A stretch of DNA of 40,750 nucleotides from DASQHM01 sp035632095 (lineage in GTDB: Bacteria; Pseudomonadota; Alphaproteobacteria; Ferrovibrionales; Ferrovibrionaceae), in the NCBI GenBank assembly GCA_035632095.1, contig DASQHM010000135.1, positions 1 through 40,750 on the forward strand, written 5' to 3'. The translations under genes were made by a program, and so were the position numbers. The notes below the pieces were generated by a model. That model made no database searches, had not been told where the DNA came from, and saw nothing but the letters and a program-made list of their open reading frames with translations. This document shows positions 16,936 through 24,225 of the stretch, piece after piece (within the stretch, counting starts at the first letter, position 1; every line of letters starts with the position of its first letter).

Positions 16936-17589
16936 ATGACCCTGCCGACCGACGCCGCGCTCGCGGCGCTCTGCAACGACATCTATCAGCCCGACGCGGC
17001 CGGGCGCTTCGACACCTTCGATGCCGGCGAGGACGACGGCATCTGCTGGGCGCTCAAGCATCTCGCGGGCTTCGATGCCGTGGCGCTGCGCGGCTCGAAA
17101 ACCGAGCTCGACTGGTTGCGGGATTTCCGCGCCTTCACCATTCCGACCCGCATCGGCCATGTCCACGCGGGCTTTCACGAGGGCATGGAGCACATGTGGA
17201 CCGACGCATTATACCTACTTCGGCAGCCCACGATCGTCACTGGCCATTCCCTGGGCGCCGCGCGCGCCTCGATCCTGACCGCGCTCATGATCCTGGACGG
17301 GCGACCGCCCGTTGCGCGCGTCGTGTTCGGCGAGCCGAAACCGGGGCTGCTCGATCACGCTATCATCGTCAAGCAGGTCGAGGCGCGCTCCTATCGCAAC
17401 GGTGACGGCCTGCACCACGACCTGATCACCGACATTCCGTTCTCGTTTCCGCCGGAGCAGTACGTGCATCCAACGCCGATCATCCCGGTCTGCGCGCGGC
17501 CGTCGGGCGATCTGTTCTCGCAGCTTGGCGTTTTTGCGTTCCACCACATCCAACTTTACCAGGCCGCACTTGCGGCCGCACATCCGTAA
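16936..17589 (+). CDS. class-3 lipase-like alpha/beta hydrolase
   Basis: A 217-residue protein. The nucleophile elbow G-H-S-L-G is at residues 103-107 (Ser105), preceded by a strand QPTIVT, and VALRGSKTELDWLRDF and HVHAGFHEG correspond to the N-terminal part of class-3 lipases. Asp157 (NGDGLHHD) and a late His (VFAFHHIQLYQ) can complete the triad. There is no signal peptide. Such lipases occur in some phage lysis regions, where they could attack membrane or outer-membrane lipids; the substrate is unknown. ATG at 16936 follows ACAGGA. Confidence 0.75.
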   Translation: MTLPTDAALAALCNDIYQPDAAGRFDTFDAGEDDGICWALKHLAGFDAVALRGSKTELDWLRDFRAFTIPTRIGHVHAGFHEGMEHMWTDALYLLRQPTIVTGHSLGAARASILTALMILDGRPPVARVVFGEPKPGLLDHAIIVKQVEARSYRNGDGLHHDLITDIPFSFPPEQYVHPTPIIPVCARPSGDLFSQLGVFAFHHIQLYQAALAAAHP

Positions 17590-17602
17590 GGAGACGACAA
17601 CA

Positions 17603-18493
17603 ATGATGAAGGGCATCGATCCGAAATACATCATGTACCTGGGGCTTCTGGTGACGATCGAGCAGGCCGTCGGCCACGGCACGATCTCGCTCACGAACAT
17701 CGTCCCGGCCGATATCGCGCCTTACGTGACGAGCTGGTGCAACCTCCTGGCATTCATCGGCACCACCATCATGACCGGCCAGGCGGCGGTCTCCTCAAGC
17801 GCAACTGGCCCGCTGATCAGCGCGCCGCCTCCGTCGGTAACACCGACCGTGGTCAAGATCCTGATCGCGGCCTTCCTGCTATCGGCGCTTGTGTTTCCTG
17901 GTTCGGCAATGGCTCAGTCGCGGCCGCATCTGACCGGCGACATCGGCAAGGACCTCAAGTCCGCGATCGACCAGCAGAACGCGAAAGCGCAGGCGATCGC
18001 GCAGGGATCGTCGACCGATCCGGAGGTCTCTTGCGATTTCAAGATTTTCCTCGGACTGACGCCAAAGAACCTCGAGGCGGCGATCAAGAAGTGTCTTTCG
18101 GACGCGAACTCGACCCTTGTCGACGACACGCAACGCGCGCTGGATTCGGCCAAGGCCTATACGCAGACTGGCGCAAGCTCGCCGACGCCGGACAATGACG
18201 CCATCAACTGCCTGACCCCCGGTCTTGCGATCCTCAAGGCCGGTGTGATCGTACCCGCGGTCCCCGAAGTCAAGGACGCGAGTGGCAATATCACGATGCA
18301 GGCGCAGCCGGCGAAAAGCCCTGGCCTGATCCTGCTGTTTCAGAAGTATCGGGAATTCGTGCTGTCCGGCGGGCTGACCTCCTGCAAGACGTGGGTCGAC
18401 ACGGCCGTCAATGCGACCGCGACGCAGGCCATCAACAACGTGGCCGGCATCGCGACCCTTGGCGCTGGCGCGGCGCTGCTGGTGCCAAAGTAA
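17603..18493 (+). CDS. holin-like N-terminus joined to an exported domain
   Basis: A 296-residue protein. Residues 1-65 resemble a small phage membrane protein (two hydrophobic stretches, about 9-24 and 43-60). After a Ser/Pro spacer there is a second, signal-peptide-like segment (about 83-104, VVKILIAAFLLSALVFPGSAMA). The C-terminal 190 residues are predicted exported, with three or more cysteines (SCDFKIF, KKCLSDA, NCLTPG, SCKTW). The layout suggests fusion of a holin-type gene with a secreted-protein gene whose signal peptide was kept. AAGGAG sits 9 nt before the ATG. Confidence 0.6.
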   Translation: MMKGIDPKYIMYLGLLVTIEQAVGHGTISLTNIVPADIAPYVTSWCNLLAFIGTTIMTGQAAVSSSATGPLISAPPPSVTPTVVKILIAAFLLSALVFPGSAMAQSRPHLTGDIGKDLKSAIDQQNAKAQAIAQGSSTDPEVSCDFKIFLGLTPKNLEAAIKKCLSDANSTLVDDTQRALDSAKAYTQTGASSPTPDNDAINCLTPGLAILKAGVIVPAVPEVKDASGNITMQAQPAKSPGLILLFQKYREFVLSGGLTSCKTWVDTAVNATATQAINNVAGIATLGAGAALLVPK

Positions 18494-18517
18494 CGCAGCA
18501 TCCGGGGCAGGGGAACG

Positions 18518-18847
18518 ATGGGAATGATCGCCTTCGACTTCACGATCACGTTAGGCAGCATGATCGAGACGGCCTCCATCATCGCGGGCGGCATCTACGC
18601 GCTCGCGACGCTGAAAACGACCGTGGTGTCGCTCAAGAACGAGGTCGACGAAAGCAAGCGCGAGACGCGGGAATCCATCGCCGGCATCCAGAACGAGATC
18701 AAGAAGATCGGCGAAGTTCTGATCAATCAGGCCGATCAGAACCGCCGCCTCATCCACCTGGAGGACGATGTCCGCGATCTGCGCCATGGCCGCGGCTTCG
18801 TGCAGGGCGATCGCGGCATCGACCGCGAATATGGGGGAACAGGATGA
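18518..18847 (+). CDS. TM plus coiled-coil protein of the lysis cassette
   Basis: A 109-residue protein with an N-terminal membrane anchor (about 8-32) followed by a long charged coiled coil (LKNEVDESKRETRESI, IKKIGEVLINQADQNRRL) and a conserved-looking end DDVRDLRHGRGFVQG. The architecture resembles i-spanin or holin-accessory proteins, and the RxLRHGRGFV tail is common in phage lysis regions. Its stop overlaps the next ATG (ATGA). Confidence 0.65.
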   Translation: MGMIAFDFTITLGSMIETASIIAGGIYALATLKTTVVSLKNEVDESKRETRESIAGIQNEIKKIGEVLINQADQNRRLIHLEDDVRDLRHGRGFVQGDRGIDREYGGTG

Positions 18848-19428
18848 TATCGCTCACTACCTGCGGCCGGGAGATCCTGGCCGGCTTTATCCTCATCCTA
18901 TTGATCGCGGGCTTCGTGCTCGATCATGGTCACCGGCGCCCCGCCGACAAGGTCGCCGCGTCCTGGTGGATATCAGCGATCGGTCTTGCGGTCCTCGTGC
19001 TGTTCGCCGTGATCGGGAGCCGCTATGCGCAGGCCGCACCATGGATCGATCCGATCTGCTGGCACAAGCACTGGTTCTATGGCCATGATCAGCCATGGTG
19101 CCCGATGGGGCTGCGCAGGCAGCCCAAGGCCAAGGCTTGGCGCACCCACGACCATGAGCATCCTGAGCTCGACGGCTGGTACCACGATCTCCACGCCCAG
19201 AACGGCGCCTGGTGCTGCGAGGGCAACGAAGCCACGCATCTGGCTGACACCGATTGGGAATCGAAGGATGGCCACTATCGCGTCCGGATCGATGGCCGGT
19301 GGATCGATGTTCCTGATGGTGCGGTCATCGCGGCGCCGAATCGGGACGGCAGAACGCTCGTTTGGCCATTCTATCTCAACGGAGAGCGGGCAGGGGTGCG
19401 CTGCTTCATGCCGGGCAGCATGACATGA
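18844..19428 (+). CDS. two-TM protein with C-terminal exported-type domain
   Basis: A 194-residue protein. Two hydrophobic helices (about 10-28, LAGFILILLIAGFVL; and 38-58, WWISAIGLAVLVLFAVIG) are followed by a His/Trp-rich domain (CWHKHWFYGHDQPWCPMG, then HDHEHPELDGWYHDLHAQNGAWCCEGNE). The GWY-x-D-L ... CC pattern occurs in uncharacterised exported proteins of rhizobia and their phages. ATGA overlaps join it to both neighbours. A zinc-binding domain in the periplasm is plausible from the Cys/His content. Confidence 0.6.
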   Translation: MISLTTCGREILAGFILILLIAGFVLDHGHRRPADKVAASWWISAIGLAVLVLFAVIGSRYAQAAPWIDPICWHKHWFYGHDQPWCPMGLRRQPKAKAWRTHDHEHPELDGWYHDLHAQNGAWCCEGNEATHLADTDWESKDGHYRVRIDGRWIDVPDGAVIAAPNRDGRTLVWPFYLNGERAGVRCFMPGSMT

Positions 19429-19616
19429 AGGAAGGTCTCTGGAATGACCCTCCCCAGCGGCCCGCGGCGGAGGAAGAGTTCTTCCGCCAATACTCGATCG
19501 CGCTCAAGATGTGGTGCCGGCGCTTCAACACAGCCGAGATCGCGAAACATCTTCGCGTCCATGAATCCGTCGTGTGCCGATGGATCTGGCACTGGCGCGA
19601 GTTGACCCGAACATGA
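19425..19616 (+). CDS. small helix-turn-helix protein
   Basis: A 63-residue protein with a predicted HTH near residues 35-57 (FNTAEIAKHLRVHESVVCRWIWHWR), where the second helix (ESVVCRWIWH) would contact DNA. It is coupled at both ends through 4-nt ATGA overlaps. It may be a small regulator or terminase small subunit-like DNA binder; nothing in the sequence decides between them. Confidence 0.55.
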   Translation: MKEGLWNDPPQRPAAEEEFFRQYSIALKMWCRRFNTAEIAKHLRVHESVVCRWIWHWRELTRT

Positions 19617-19717
19617 CCGCGGACATCATCGATCTGGCCGACCGCAAGCGGCGGATCGAGCAGCGGGAGGTCAAGCGGGCACGCCGGCCGGCTGGCATCG
19701 ACGACCTGGATGTGTGA
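19613..19717 (+). CDS. 34-residue basic peptide
   Basis: A very short frame (MTADIIDLADRKRRIEQREV, then KRARRPAGIDDLDV) that starts in an ATGA overlap with the HTH gene. It is strongly charged and probably helical. The overlap junction and high-GC codon third positions favour a real small gene, but its length prevents certainty. Confidence 0.4.
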   Translation: MTADIIDLADRKRRIEQREVKRARRPAGIDDLDV

Positions 19718-19735
19718 CAGGGGCTCGCCTGGCGC

Positions 19736-20146
19736 ATGCTGCTGCCCTACCGCACGATCACGATCGGCGCGCGCACGCAATATGTCGTCAAGGTCAGTCC
19801 CGAAGACTATGACTTCCTGATGCAGTGGAAGTGGACCTACGCCATCTCCCACCAGGGCGGCGCCTTGGTCTATGCGCGGCGTTCGGAACGGCGGGACGGC
19901 CGCAACGTCACGATCCTGATGCACCGCGTCATCATCACCAAGTGCATGGGGCTGAAGCGGCCATCATCCCGGCACTTCGTTGACCACTGGAATGGCGACA
20001 GCCTCGACAACCGGCGGATCGCCGATTGCGGCCGGGCGCAGCTGCGCTGGGTGACGCCACGGCAAAACATGGCCAACCAGCGCGGCGTGATCAATCTGCC
20101 CGTGGCGCCGGAATTGCGGCCGGTGGTGAGCGAGATTCCGTTCTAA
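19736..20146 (+). CDS. HNH endonuclease
   Basis: A 136-residue protein. The HNH core is visible at residues about 62-115: LMHRVIITK, then VDHWNGDSLDNRRIA and LRWVTPRQNMANQ, with the first histidine, the DH-x-N-x-D-x-L-D-N-R-R block and the closing N. This is the arrangement of stand-alone phage HNH nucleases, either homing type or packaging helpers. It ends 3 nt from the convergent antitoxin gene, so it closes the plus-strand late region. Start ATG at 19736, 18 nt after the previous stop. Confidence 0.8.
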   Translation: MLLPYRTITIGARTQYVVKVSPEDYDFLMQWKWTYAISHQGGALVYARRSERRDGRNVTILMHRVIITKCMGLKRPSSRHFVDHWNGDSLDNRRIADCGRAQLRWVTPRQNMANQRGVINLPVAPELRPVVSEIPF

Positions 20147-20148
20147 GT

Positions 20149-20511
20149 TCATGCAGCCGAGACGGCGTCCTTCGGATTCCGCGGCGCCGGCTTGATCTTC
20201 GCTGCCTCGGCCTTCAGCCGCTTGCGCGCGTGCCAGAGGTCGTAACTCATCTGCAGCCGAAGCCAGAACTCATCGCCTTCCGGCCCGTTGCTCATAAAGG
20301 CGCCGAGCCGCACGGCCATATCTGGCGTGATGGCGGCATCGCCGCGCACCAGGTTCGCAAGAGCGTTGTGCGACACACCCATCGCGGTCGCGGCCGAGCG
20401 CACGGACACGCCGATGTCCTCGAGAATGCCGCCAACGATCGCGCCGGGATGAAGCGGCGCAACCTTGGGCGGGTCAGCCGCATACGGCGGGCCGTCGGTT
20501 TGCTTCGTCAT
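20149..20511 (-). CDS. higA: HigA-type antitoxin/XRE regulator
   Basis: A 120-residue protein. Residues 17-75 match the HigA/addiction-module antidote family: HPGAIVGGILEDIGVSVRSA, then AMGVSHNALANLVRGDAAITPDMAVRLG, with the HTH in the middle. The C-terminal FWLRLQMSYDLWHARK is typical. HigA binds its partner toxin and represses its own promoter. TGAGG lies just before the ATG, 7 nt after the toxin-remnant stop. A longer in-frame start (20559) would overlap the toxin frame and was rejected. The usual full toxin gene is absent. Confidence 0.85.
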   Translation of the reverse strand: MTKQTDGPPYAADPPKVAPLHPGAIVGGILEDIGVSVRSAATAMGVSHNALANLVRGDAAITPDMAVRLGAFMSNGPEGDEFWLRLQMSYDLWHARKRLKAEAAKIKPAPRNPKDAVSAA

Positions 20512-20518
20512 GTCGGCC

Positions 20519-20635
20519 TCAATGGTACTGTTCAAGGTCCACATCATAGGCATCTCCATCGCGAAAGGTAAAGATTATGCGGAAGGGGCCGCGTCGGCGT
20601 TCCTCTCCGACGATGTGAGCAGTGTAACGTGACAC
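20519..20635 (-). pseudogene. HigB toxin C-terminal remnant
   Basis: A 38-codon frame upstream of higA, ending GPFRIIFTFRDGDAYDVDLE and then QYH before the stop. This matches the final strands of RelE/HigB-family toxins (an R-I-x-F-x-[WF]-x-D-G-D-A-Y-D-V-x-x-x-x-Y-H ending). The remaining two-thirds of a normal HigB (about 92 residues) is missing. Its only canonical start (GTG at 20635) lies upstream of the start site expected from the TTGACT/TACACT promoter, so it may be untranslated, or use a non-standard start. Called a remnant, but a functional short peptide cannot be excluded. Confidence 0.6.
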
Positions 20636-20668
20636 TGACCAAAGTCAAGAGGAATGTAACGTGATACT
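20621..20668 (-). promoter_or_regulatory. higA promoter with two palindromic operators
   Basis: Reading leftwards, a -35 TTGACT (20648-20643) and -10 TACACT (20626-20621) are 16 bp apart. Two palindrome copies overlap this promoter: 20621-20636 (AGTGTAACGTGACACT, nearly perfect around a central ACGT) and 20653-20668 (AATGTAACGTGATACT). Their starts are 32 bp apart, about three helical turns, so dimers would bind on the same face. Autoregulation by HigA is inferred from family habit. Confidence 0.65.
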
Positions 20669-20921
20669 GACCACCGCGTCGGTCCCGCCTTCTCGCGGCA
20701 AGACGATCGGTACAATTGGAGAACAAAATCCCCGGCTATTCCCCGTCTCCATTGTCAGGTTCGGTCTCCGTTCCGCCGGTCCGCGTCAGTTTGTGTGACG
20801 GGGCGCCTGGCTAAATAGCTTTGAAATATAAGAAATTTCTGCAATTTCAGTGCTCACAAAAAGTTGCGGCCAGGCTTTGGGGGAAGCTCGTCTGCCGAAA
20901 GCAGAATCAGCAAGTTGCCGG
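20669..20921. other. intergenic region, candidate attP
   Basis: No gene was found between the antitoxin promoter and the integrase stop. The part around 20805-20870 is notably AT-rich for this genome (AATAGCTTTGAAATATAAG and following), as attP arms often are. It lies directly downstream of the integrase, a common attP site. No tRNA 3' end or convincing core repeat is visible, so this is placement by context only. Confidence 0.3.
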
Positions 20922-21989
20922 CTATGCGGTCTTCTTTCCCCGTCCAGTCCCCGTGCCCGGCATGTCGTCGACCCGCTCCCATTCGGCTCGAGCGACGACA
21001 TGGGCATAGCGCGCGGCCGAACGCGGATCGCGCCAGTTGCGGGTCGCGACCAGGCCCTCGACGTCGCCGCCGGCATAGATCCGAAACCAGGTAGCCCAGC
21101 TGTGCCGAAAGATGTGGAAGCTTGCGAAGCGGAGCGAGTGCGGCGGCTCGCGCCACTTGACCGGCCGCCGGACGGGGCAGGGAAGGCCAGAGGCGGCCAT
21201 CCGTGCGCGCGTCAGCAAATGCTTGAAATGGCCGCCATCATGGAAACGGAATAGCCTATGGCCGTCGGTAGCCGCGATATGAACTTCCAAAGGGCCGACC
21301 AGATCCTGGCGCAGCCGCAGCATCCGCGGATCCTCGTTCTTGGAATCCCAGAGCCAGGCCATGCGCGCCTCGGGCTGCACGTCCTGGCGCAGCAGCTTCA
21401 GGCCTTCGCCCTTGCGAATGCCGGTCGAGATCAGAAGCCGCAAATAAAGGCCAAACTCGGCGTCGATCTTTTCAGCTTCGCCAATGATCTTGAAGGCATC
21501 GTCGGGCCAGAGGAACGCGGTGCGCTGGCGGCCCTTAGAGCCCTTCGGGCGGCGGATCGCCGGGCATTTGTCGCCCAGCCGGTGATGCAGGATCGCCGAG
21601 ATCGGCGTGTAGACCGCGCGGTTGCGGTAGTCCGGCGCGCCCCGCGGGAACAGCTTGATCGCCGCCTCGTCGATCGCGGCCTGGTCGATCTCGGCCAAGG
21701 CCTTGTCGCCAAAATACCGGATCAGGCGAGCGATGTGGCGCCGCTCGCCGCCGGCTTCCATATAGGCGACGGCCGCGGTCACGAACGTGTCGGTTCGATC
21801 ACGCGGAGCCTCGGGCGCGGGCCAGCATCCGTGCTCGGCGATGCAGTCTTCGATTTTGCGGACATATCGCAGAGCGTCCGATCGCCGGTGAGTTCGGCTG
21901 CTCTGCTCCACGCGGACCCCGAGGTGGCTGCCTCGGATCTCGAAATACGGCGTTTTGCCTTTGCGCGGAGCGCGGAGGTAGAGCGGCAT
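20922..21989 (-). CDS. int: tyrosine recombinase (phage integrase)
   Basis: A 355-residue protein that integrates and excises the phage genome. Catalytic residues are visible: Arg192 (STGIRKGE), His292 and Arg295 (FHIFRHSW), Trp319 and the nucleophile Tyr328 (ARYAHVV). The N-terminal part (1-65) is the DNA arm-binding region. The ATG is preceded by GGGAG at 8 nt, inside the upstream excisionase-like gene, with which it overlaps by 211 nt in another frame. Last gene of the leftward early operon. Confidence 0.92.
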   Translation of the reverse strand: MPLYLRAPRKGKTPYFEIRGSHLGVRVEQSSRTHRRSDALRYVRKIEDCIAEHGCWPAPEAPRDRTDTFVTAAVAYMEAGGERRHIARLIRYFGDKALAEIDQAAIDEAAIKLFPRGAPDYRNRAVYTPISAILHHRLGDKCPAIRRPKGSKGRQRTAFLWPDDAFKIIGEAEKIDAEFGLYLRLLISTGIRKGEGLKLLRQDVQPEARMAWLWDSKNEDPRMLRLRQDLVGPLEVHIAATDGHRLFRFHDGGHFKHLLTRARMAASGLPCPVRRPVKWREPPHSLRFASFHIFRHSWATWFRIYAGGDVEGLVATRNWRDPRSAARYAHVVARAEWERVDDMPGTGTGRGKKTA

Positions 21990-22183
21990 TCGGAGATCTC
22001 CCTCATGATGCCGTCAATCCGGGCGATATCGGCCCGGTCGAACACCATAGCGCGCCCGACCGGCCTGTAAAGCAGCCGGCCCGCCGCATCCGTGGGATGC
22101 AGCCGCAGCCAGGCCCGCAGCCAGCGCGCGCTCGGGGCGCCGAGCTCGGCGGCAGCCTGGCTGAGAGTATAGGGCGCCGTCAC
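21779..22183 (-). CDS. excisionase-like DNA-binding protein overlapping int
   Basis: A 134-residue protein. Residues 5-60 form a winged-helix/excisionase-type domain (TLSQAAAELGAPSARWLRAW, then GRLLYRPVGRAMVFDRADIARI). The C-terminal 70 residues are basic and Ser-rich (RAKAKRRISRSEAATSG) and are encoded in the same DNA as the integrase N-terminus. I recall similar basic tails on this small family in rhizobial phages, which supports real use of both frames. Starts in an ATGA overlap with the gene upstream. Likely directs excision or regulates int. Confidence 0.7.
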   Translation of the reverse strand: MTAPYTLSQAAAELGAPSARWLRAWLRLHPTDAAGRLLYRPVGRAMVFDRADIARIDGIMREISECRSTSALRAKAKRRISRSEAATSGSAWSRAAELTGDRTLCDMSAKSKTASPSTDAGPRPRLRVIEPTRS

Positions 22184-22416
22184 GGCTCGAACTTCGGCCC
22201 CCAGTAGAACGCGATCCGCGCGGTGTCGTCCGCAACACAGCCCTCCATCCGCGCCTCGCGCGCCTGGTCGTGCTCGACCCGCTCGCGCACGACGCGGGTG
22301 ATGTCCTTATCCTTCAGTTCCTCGATGAGCTGCGGCAGCACCAGCGCACAGCCGAGCTGCATGTCGTAGGTCGCAAGCCGCTGCGAATAGAACTCGATGA
22401 TCAGGCGGTGCTTCAC
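22180..22416 (-). CDS. hypothetical early protein
   Basis: A 78-residue soluble, charged protein (MKHRLIIEFYSQRLATYDMQ) with a central helix (LIEELKDKDITRVVRERVEHDQARE) and a C-terminal IAFYWGPKFEP. Its stop overlaps the excisionase-like start. No family recognised. Confidence 0.6.
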   Translation of the reverse strand: MKHRLIIEFYSQRLATYDMQLGCALVLPQLIEELKDKDITRVVRERVEHDQAREARMEGCVADDTARIAFYWGPKFEP

Positions 22417-22434
22417 GGAGTGACCTCTTTGCTT

Positions 22435-22722
22435 CTATCGCCGCTCGCCAGGCGCGTGCTTCATCCTGCCGGTGTCGCCGCGGAGCCCCTCGGTGCACAT
22501 CTGACCCGGCGAGCCCATGCCGGAGGAGGCCGGCTCGCCCCGGATCGTGCGCAGCACGCAAGGGGTGCGGTCGACATGGACGCCGGGCGTGGCGTGCTCG
22601 CGGCCGCGCTTGATGGCGCGGGTCATCAACCGCAGGAACTGATCGTTGGCATCGACCAGCCGTTGCCGGCGCTCGGTCTCGGCGCGGATCGGATAGAGCT
22701 CGGTGTCGTCGGATAGGCTCAT
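22435..22722 (-). CDS. hypothetical early protein
   Basis: A 95-residue protein (MSLSDDTELYPIRAETERRQ). The N-terminal half is helical and charged (LVDANDQFLRLMTRAIKRGRE). The C-terminal half is Gly/Arg-rich and likely disordered. It lies 18 nt upstream of the next operon gene. Another frame is open across the same DNA, but codon third positions favour this one. Confidence 0.5.
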   Translation of the reverse strand: MSLSDDTELYPIRAETERRQRLVDANDQFLRLMTRAIKRGREHATPGVHVDRTPCVLRTIRGEPASSGMGSPGQMCTEGLRGDTGRMKHAPGERR

Positions 22723-22792
22723 GTCTTGTTCCTCTCTGCATCGGCGCGCGCGAAGAGATTTCGATCACCTTCGCGGCTTCATGTCATGGTTC

Positions 22793-23068
22793 CTACGGGT
22801 CTTGCACTTTCCACTCGTTGAGGAATGGTGTGGTGTCGAGTTGGTTCAAGACCTCAGCCCACTTCTCGCGATTGTCGTATTCGAGGCTAATCTCTGGTCC
22901 GTTCTCGATATAAATTTGGACCACATAGACAGGCGTGACGCGGCCGCGATCGACTATCCAGCTCTGCAATCCAATCAGCCGCCTCCGATCGCAGCGAAAG
23001 TGCGTGATCCCGTTAAACTTGATTAATACCTCGCGCTCGGTTGAAAAGACCTTGATTTCCATCGTCAC
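22793..23068 (-). CDS. hypothetical early protein
   Basis: A 91-residue protein starting at GTG, which overlaps the preceding nuclease stop (GTGA) and has GAGGAG 7 nt upstream; an in-frame ATG at 23062 is the alternative. The fold looks alpha/beta with alternating strands (EIKVFSTEREVLIKFNG, VYVVQIYIENGPEISLEYD). Its base composition is less GC-rich than its neighbours, suggesting recent acquisition. No family recognised. Confidence 0.55.
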   Translation of the reverse strand: MTMEIKVFSTEREVLIKFNGITHFRCDRRRLIGLQSWIVDRGRVTPVYVVQIYIENGPEISLEYDNREKWAEVLNQLDTTPFLNEWKVQDP

Positions 23069-23505
23069 ATCTTGCTCCTCTCTGAAATCGCCACCACAAT
23101 CACCATCCGCATCGCGGCATAGTCGCCGCGCTGCTTGAACAGTCGCTCGCAGACGATCAGCGGGTTGATGCCGAGCGAGGCCCAGAACTCGGCCTCGCTG
23201 CGCTTGTGCTGGGCATGGCGGGCATTACGATGGTCCTCGCCGCAGAGCGGGAGCGCCCAACAATCGTCCGGCTTCTTGCCAAGGCCGCTCGACTTGCCGA
23301 ACGCGGCCGATGCCAGGCGCACGTGGGCTGCCTCGCCGCAGGGCTCTACGCCGCAGTAGAGGCACGGCAATTGGCGGATCAGTGCGAGGTAATCGGCGTC
23401 TTTGCCGCTCTCGGTCTTGCGCGGCGGTGCCGGCACGGCATTGCATTTGAGCTGCGAGCCGTAAGGCGCCGGTGGGGTGAGGCGGCGGGGACGGGGGAGG
23501 GTCAT
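23065..23505 (-). CDS. HNH-family nuclease (DUF968/Ref-like)
   Basis: A 146-residue protein. A zinc/HNH core spans residues about 46-105: LPCLYCGVEPCGEAAHVR, then KKPDDCWALPLCGEDHRNARH, and EFWASLGINP. The C-x-x-C ... AH ... PLC-x-x-H-x-x-x-x-H arrangement matches DUF968/Ref-like nucleases carried by lambdoid phages, which act in recombination or replication. Its position in the PL operon with a RecA-fold ATPase fits a recombination role. ATGA and GTGA overlaps link it to both neighbours. Confidence 0.78.
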   Translation of the reverse strand: MTLPRPRRLTPPAPYGSQLKCNAVPAPPRKTESGKDADYLALIRQLPCLYCGVEPCGEAAHVRLASAAFGKSSGLGKKPDDCWALPLCGEDHRNARHAQHKRSEAEFWASLGINPLIVCERLFKQRGDYAAMRMVIVVAISERSKM

Positions 23506-23720
23506 TCGATCTTCTCCAGCAATTTGATCAATTTTGGCGCAAACCCCGGAATGATTTTTTCGACCTTCTCGACGAACATCGCAACGGCGGCGCCAAGAAT
23601 GACGTCAGTAAAAGGGTCATCGCCATGACGCTGGAGAGCCTCGCCAGATGCGGTAAGCAATGCCCTGGCGACTTCATCGACGGCCTCAATCCTTGCTCGG
23701 TGCATTGCATGGTCGCTCAT
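23502..23720 (-). CDS. hypothetical early protein
   Basis: A 72-residue, mainly helical protein (MSDHAMHRARIEAVDEVARA) with an Ala-rich middle (DVILGAAVAMFVEKVEKI) that is amphipathic rather than clearly transmembrane, and a basic C-terminal helix (LIKLLEKIE). Coupled to both neighbours by 4-nt overlaps. Function unknown. Confidence 0.55.
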   Translation of the reverse strand: MSDHAMHRARIEAVDEVARALLTASGEALQRHGDDPFTDVILGAAVAMFVEKVEKIIPGFAPKLIKLLEKIE

Positions 23721-23965
23721 GATCCCGCGATCTCCTCTGCCACCGCCACCTGCGCCGCGACCTGGCGCGCGTCGTCGACCGCGACATGGATGTCGAAGAT
23801 CGAAAATCCCAGCGAGCGCAGGCAGCGCACGGCATCCGCCCGATCGGCGTAAGCCTCGTGCTCGATCAGGGCTTCGGCCATGCGCAGCACGCGGCTTTCG
23901 CGGCTGTCTTGTGGCAGCAACGGGCTATCAGTGAGGTAGGAGCTGGCGATGACGCGCGTGCTCAT
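23717..23965 (-). CDS. hypothetical early protein
   Basis: An 82-residue protein (MSTRVIASSYLTDSPLLPQD) with a helical core (LRMAEALIEHEAYADRADAVRCLRS) and an acidic Ala-rich end. The start at 23965 was chosen because it overlaps the upstream stop (ATGA); a longer in-frame reading crosses another gene and was rejected. Function unknown. Confidence 0.6.
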   Translation of the reverse strand: MSTRVIASSYLTDSPLLPQDSRESRVLRMAEALIEHEAYADRADAVRCLRSLGFSIFDIHVAVDDARQVAAQVAVAEEIAGS

Positions 23966-24180
23966 TTCCCAAAAATCCTTGCGCAATGGCAGCAAACGAC
24001 TTGGCGGCAGTCGGCGATCGGATAATGCCCGGCTGGGTTGATGCAGCCGCCGTCCTCGATCGCAAACGGCGCCCCGCCGCGGCGGATGAAGGCGAGTTCC
24101 TCGGCGATCAGGCCGTTGAGGAAGCTGATCGCGGCCGCGCGATTGAAGGCCTGCGGCTGGCGCTGTCTCAGGAAACCCAT
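23962..24180 (-). CDS. small Cys-rich early protein
   Basis: A 72-residue protein starting MGFLRQRQPQAFNRAAA, with GAGGAGG 9 nt before the ATG. After an N-terminal helix it carries several cysteines (GGCINPAGHYPIADCRQVVCCHCARIFGK), which could bind one zinc ion. Its strong ribosome site follows two hairpins in the intercistronic gap, so it may be translated independently of the ATPase gene upstream. Confidence 0.6.
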   Translation of the reverse strand: MGFLRQRQPQAFNRAAAISFLNGLIAEELAFIRRGGAPFAIEDGGCINPAGHYPIADCRQVVCCHCARIFGK

Positions 24181-24225
24181 GGCAATGTCCTCCTCTCGAA
24201 AAGCGCTGTCGGGCCCGGTGCGATG

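Noticed and set aside
20725..20945. Two partly similar stretches (CCGGCTAT ... CCCCGTC) as att core repeats
   Set aside because: The match is short, interrupted and one copy lies inside the integrase gene; no tRNA fragment accompanies it.
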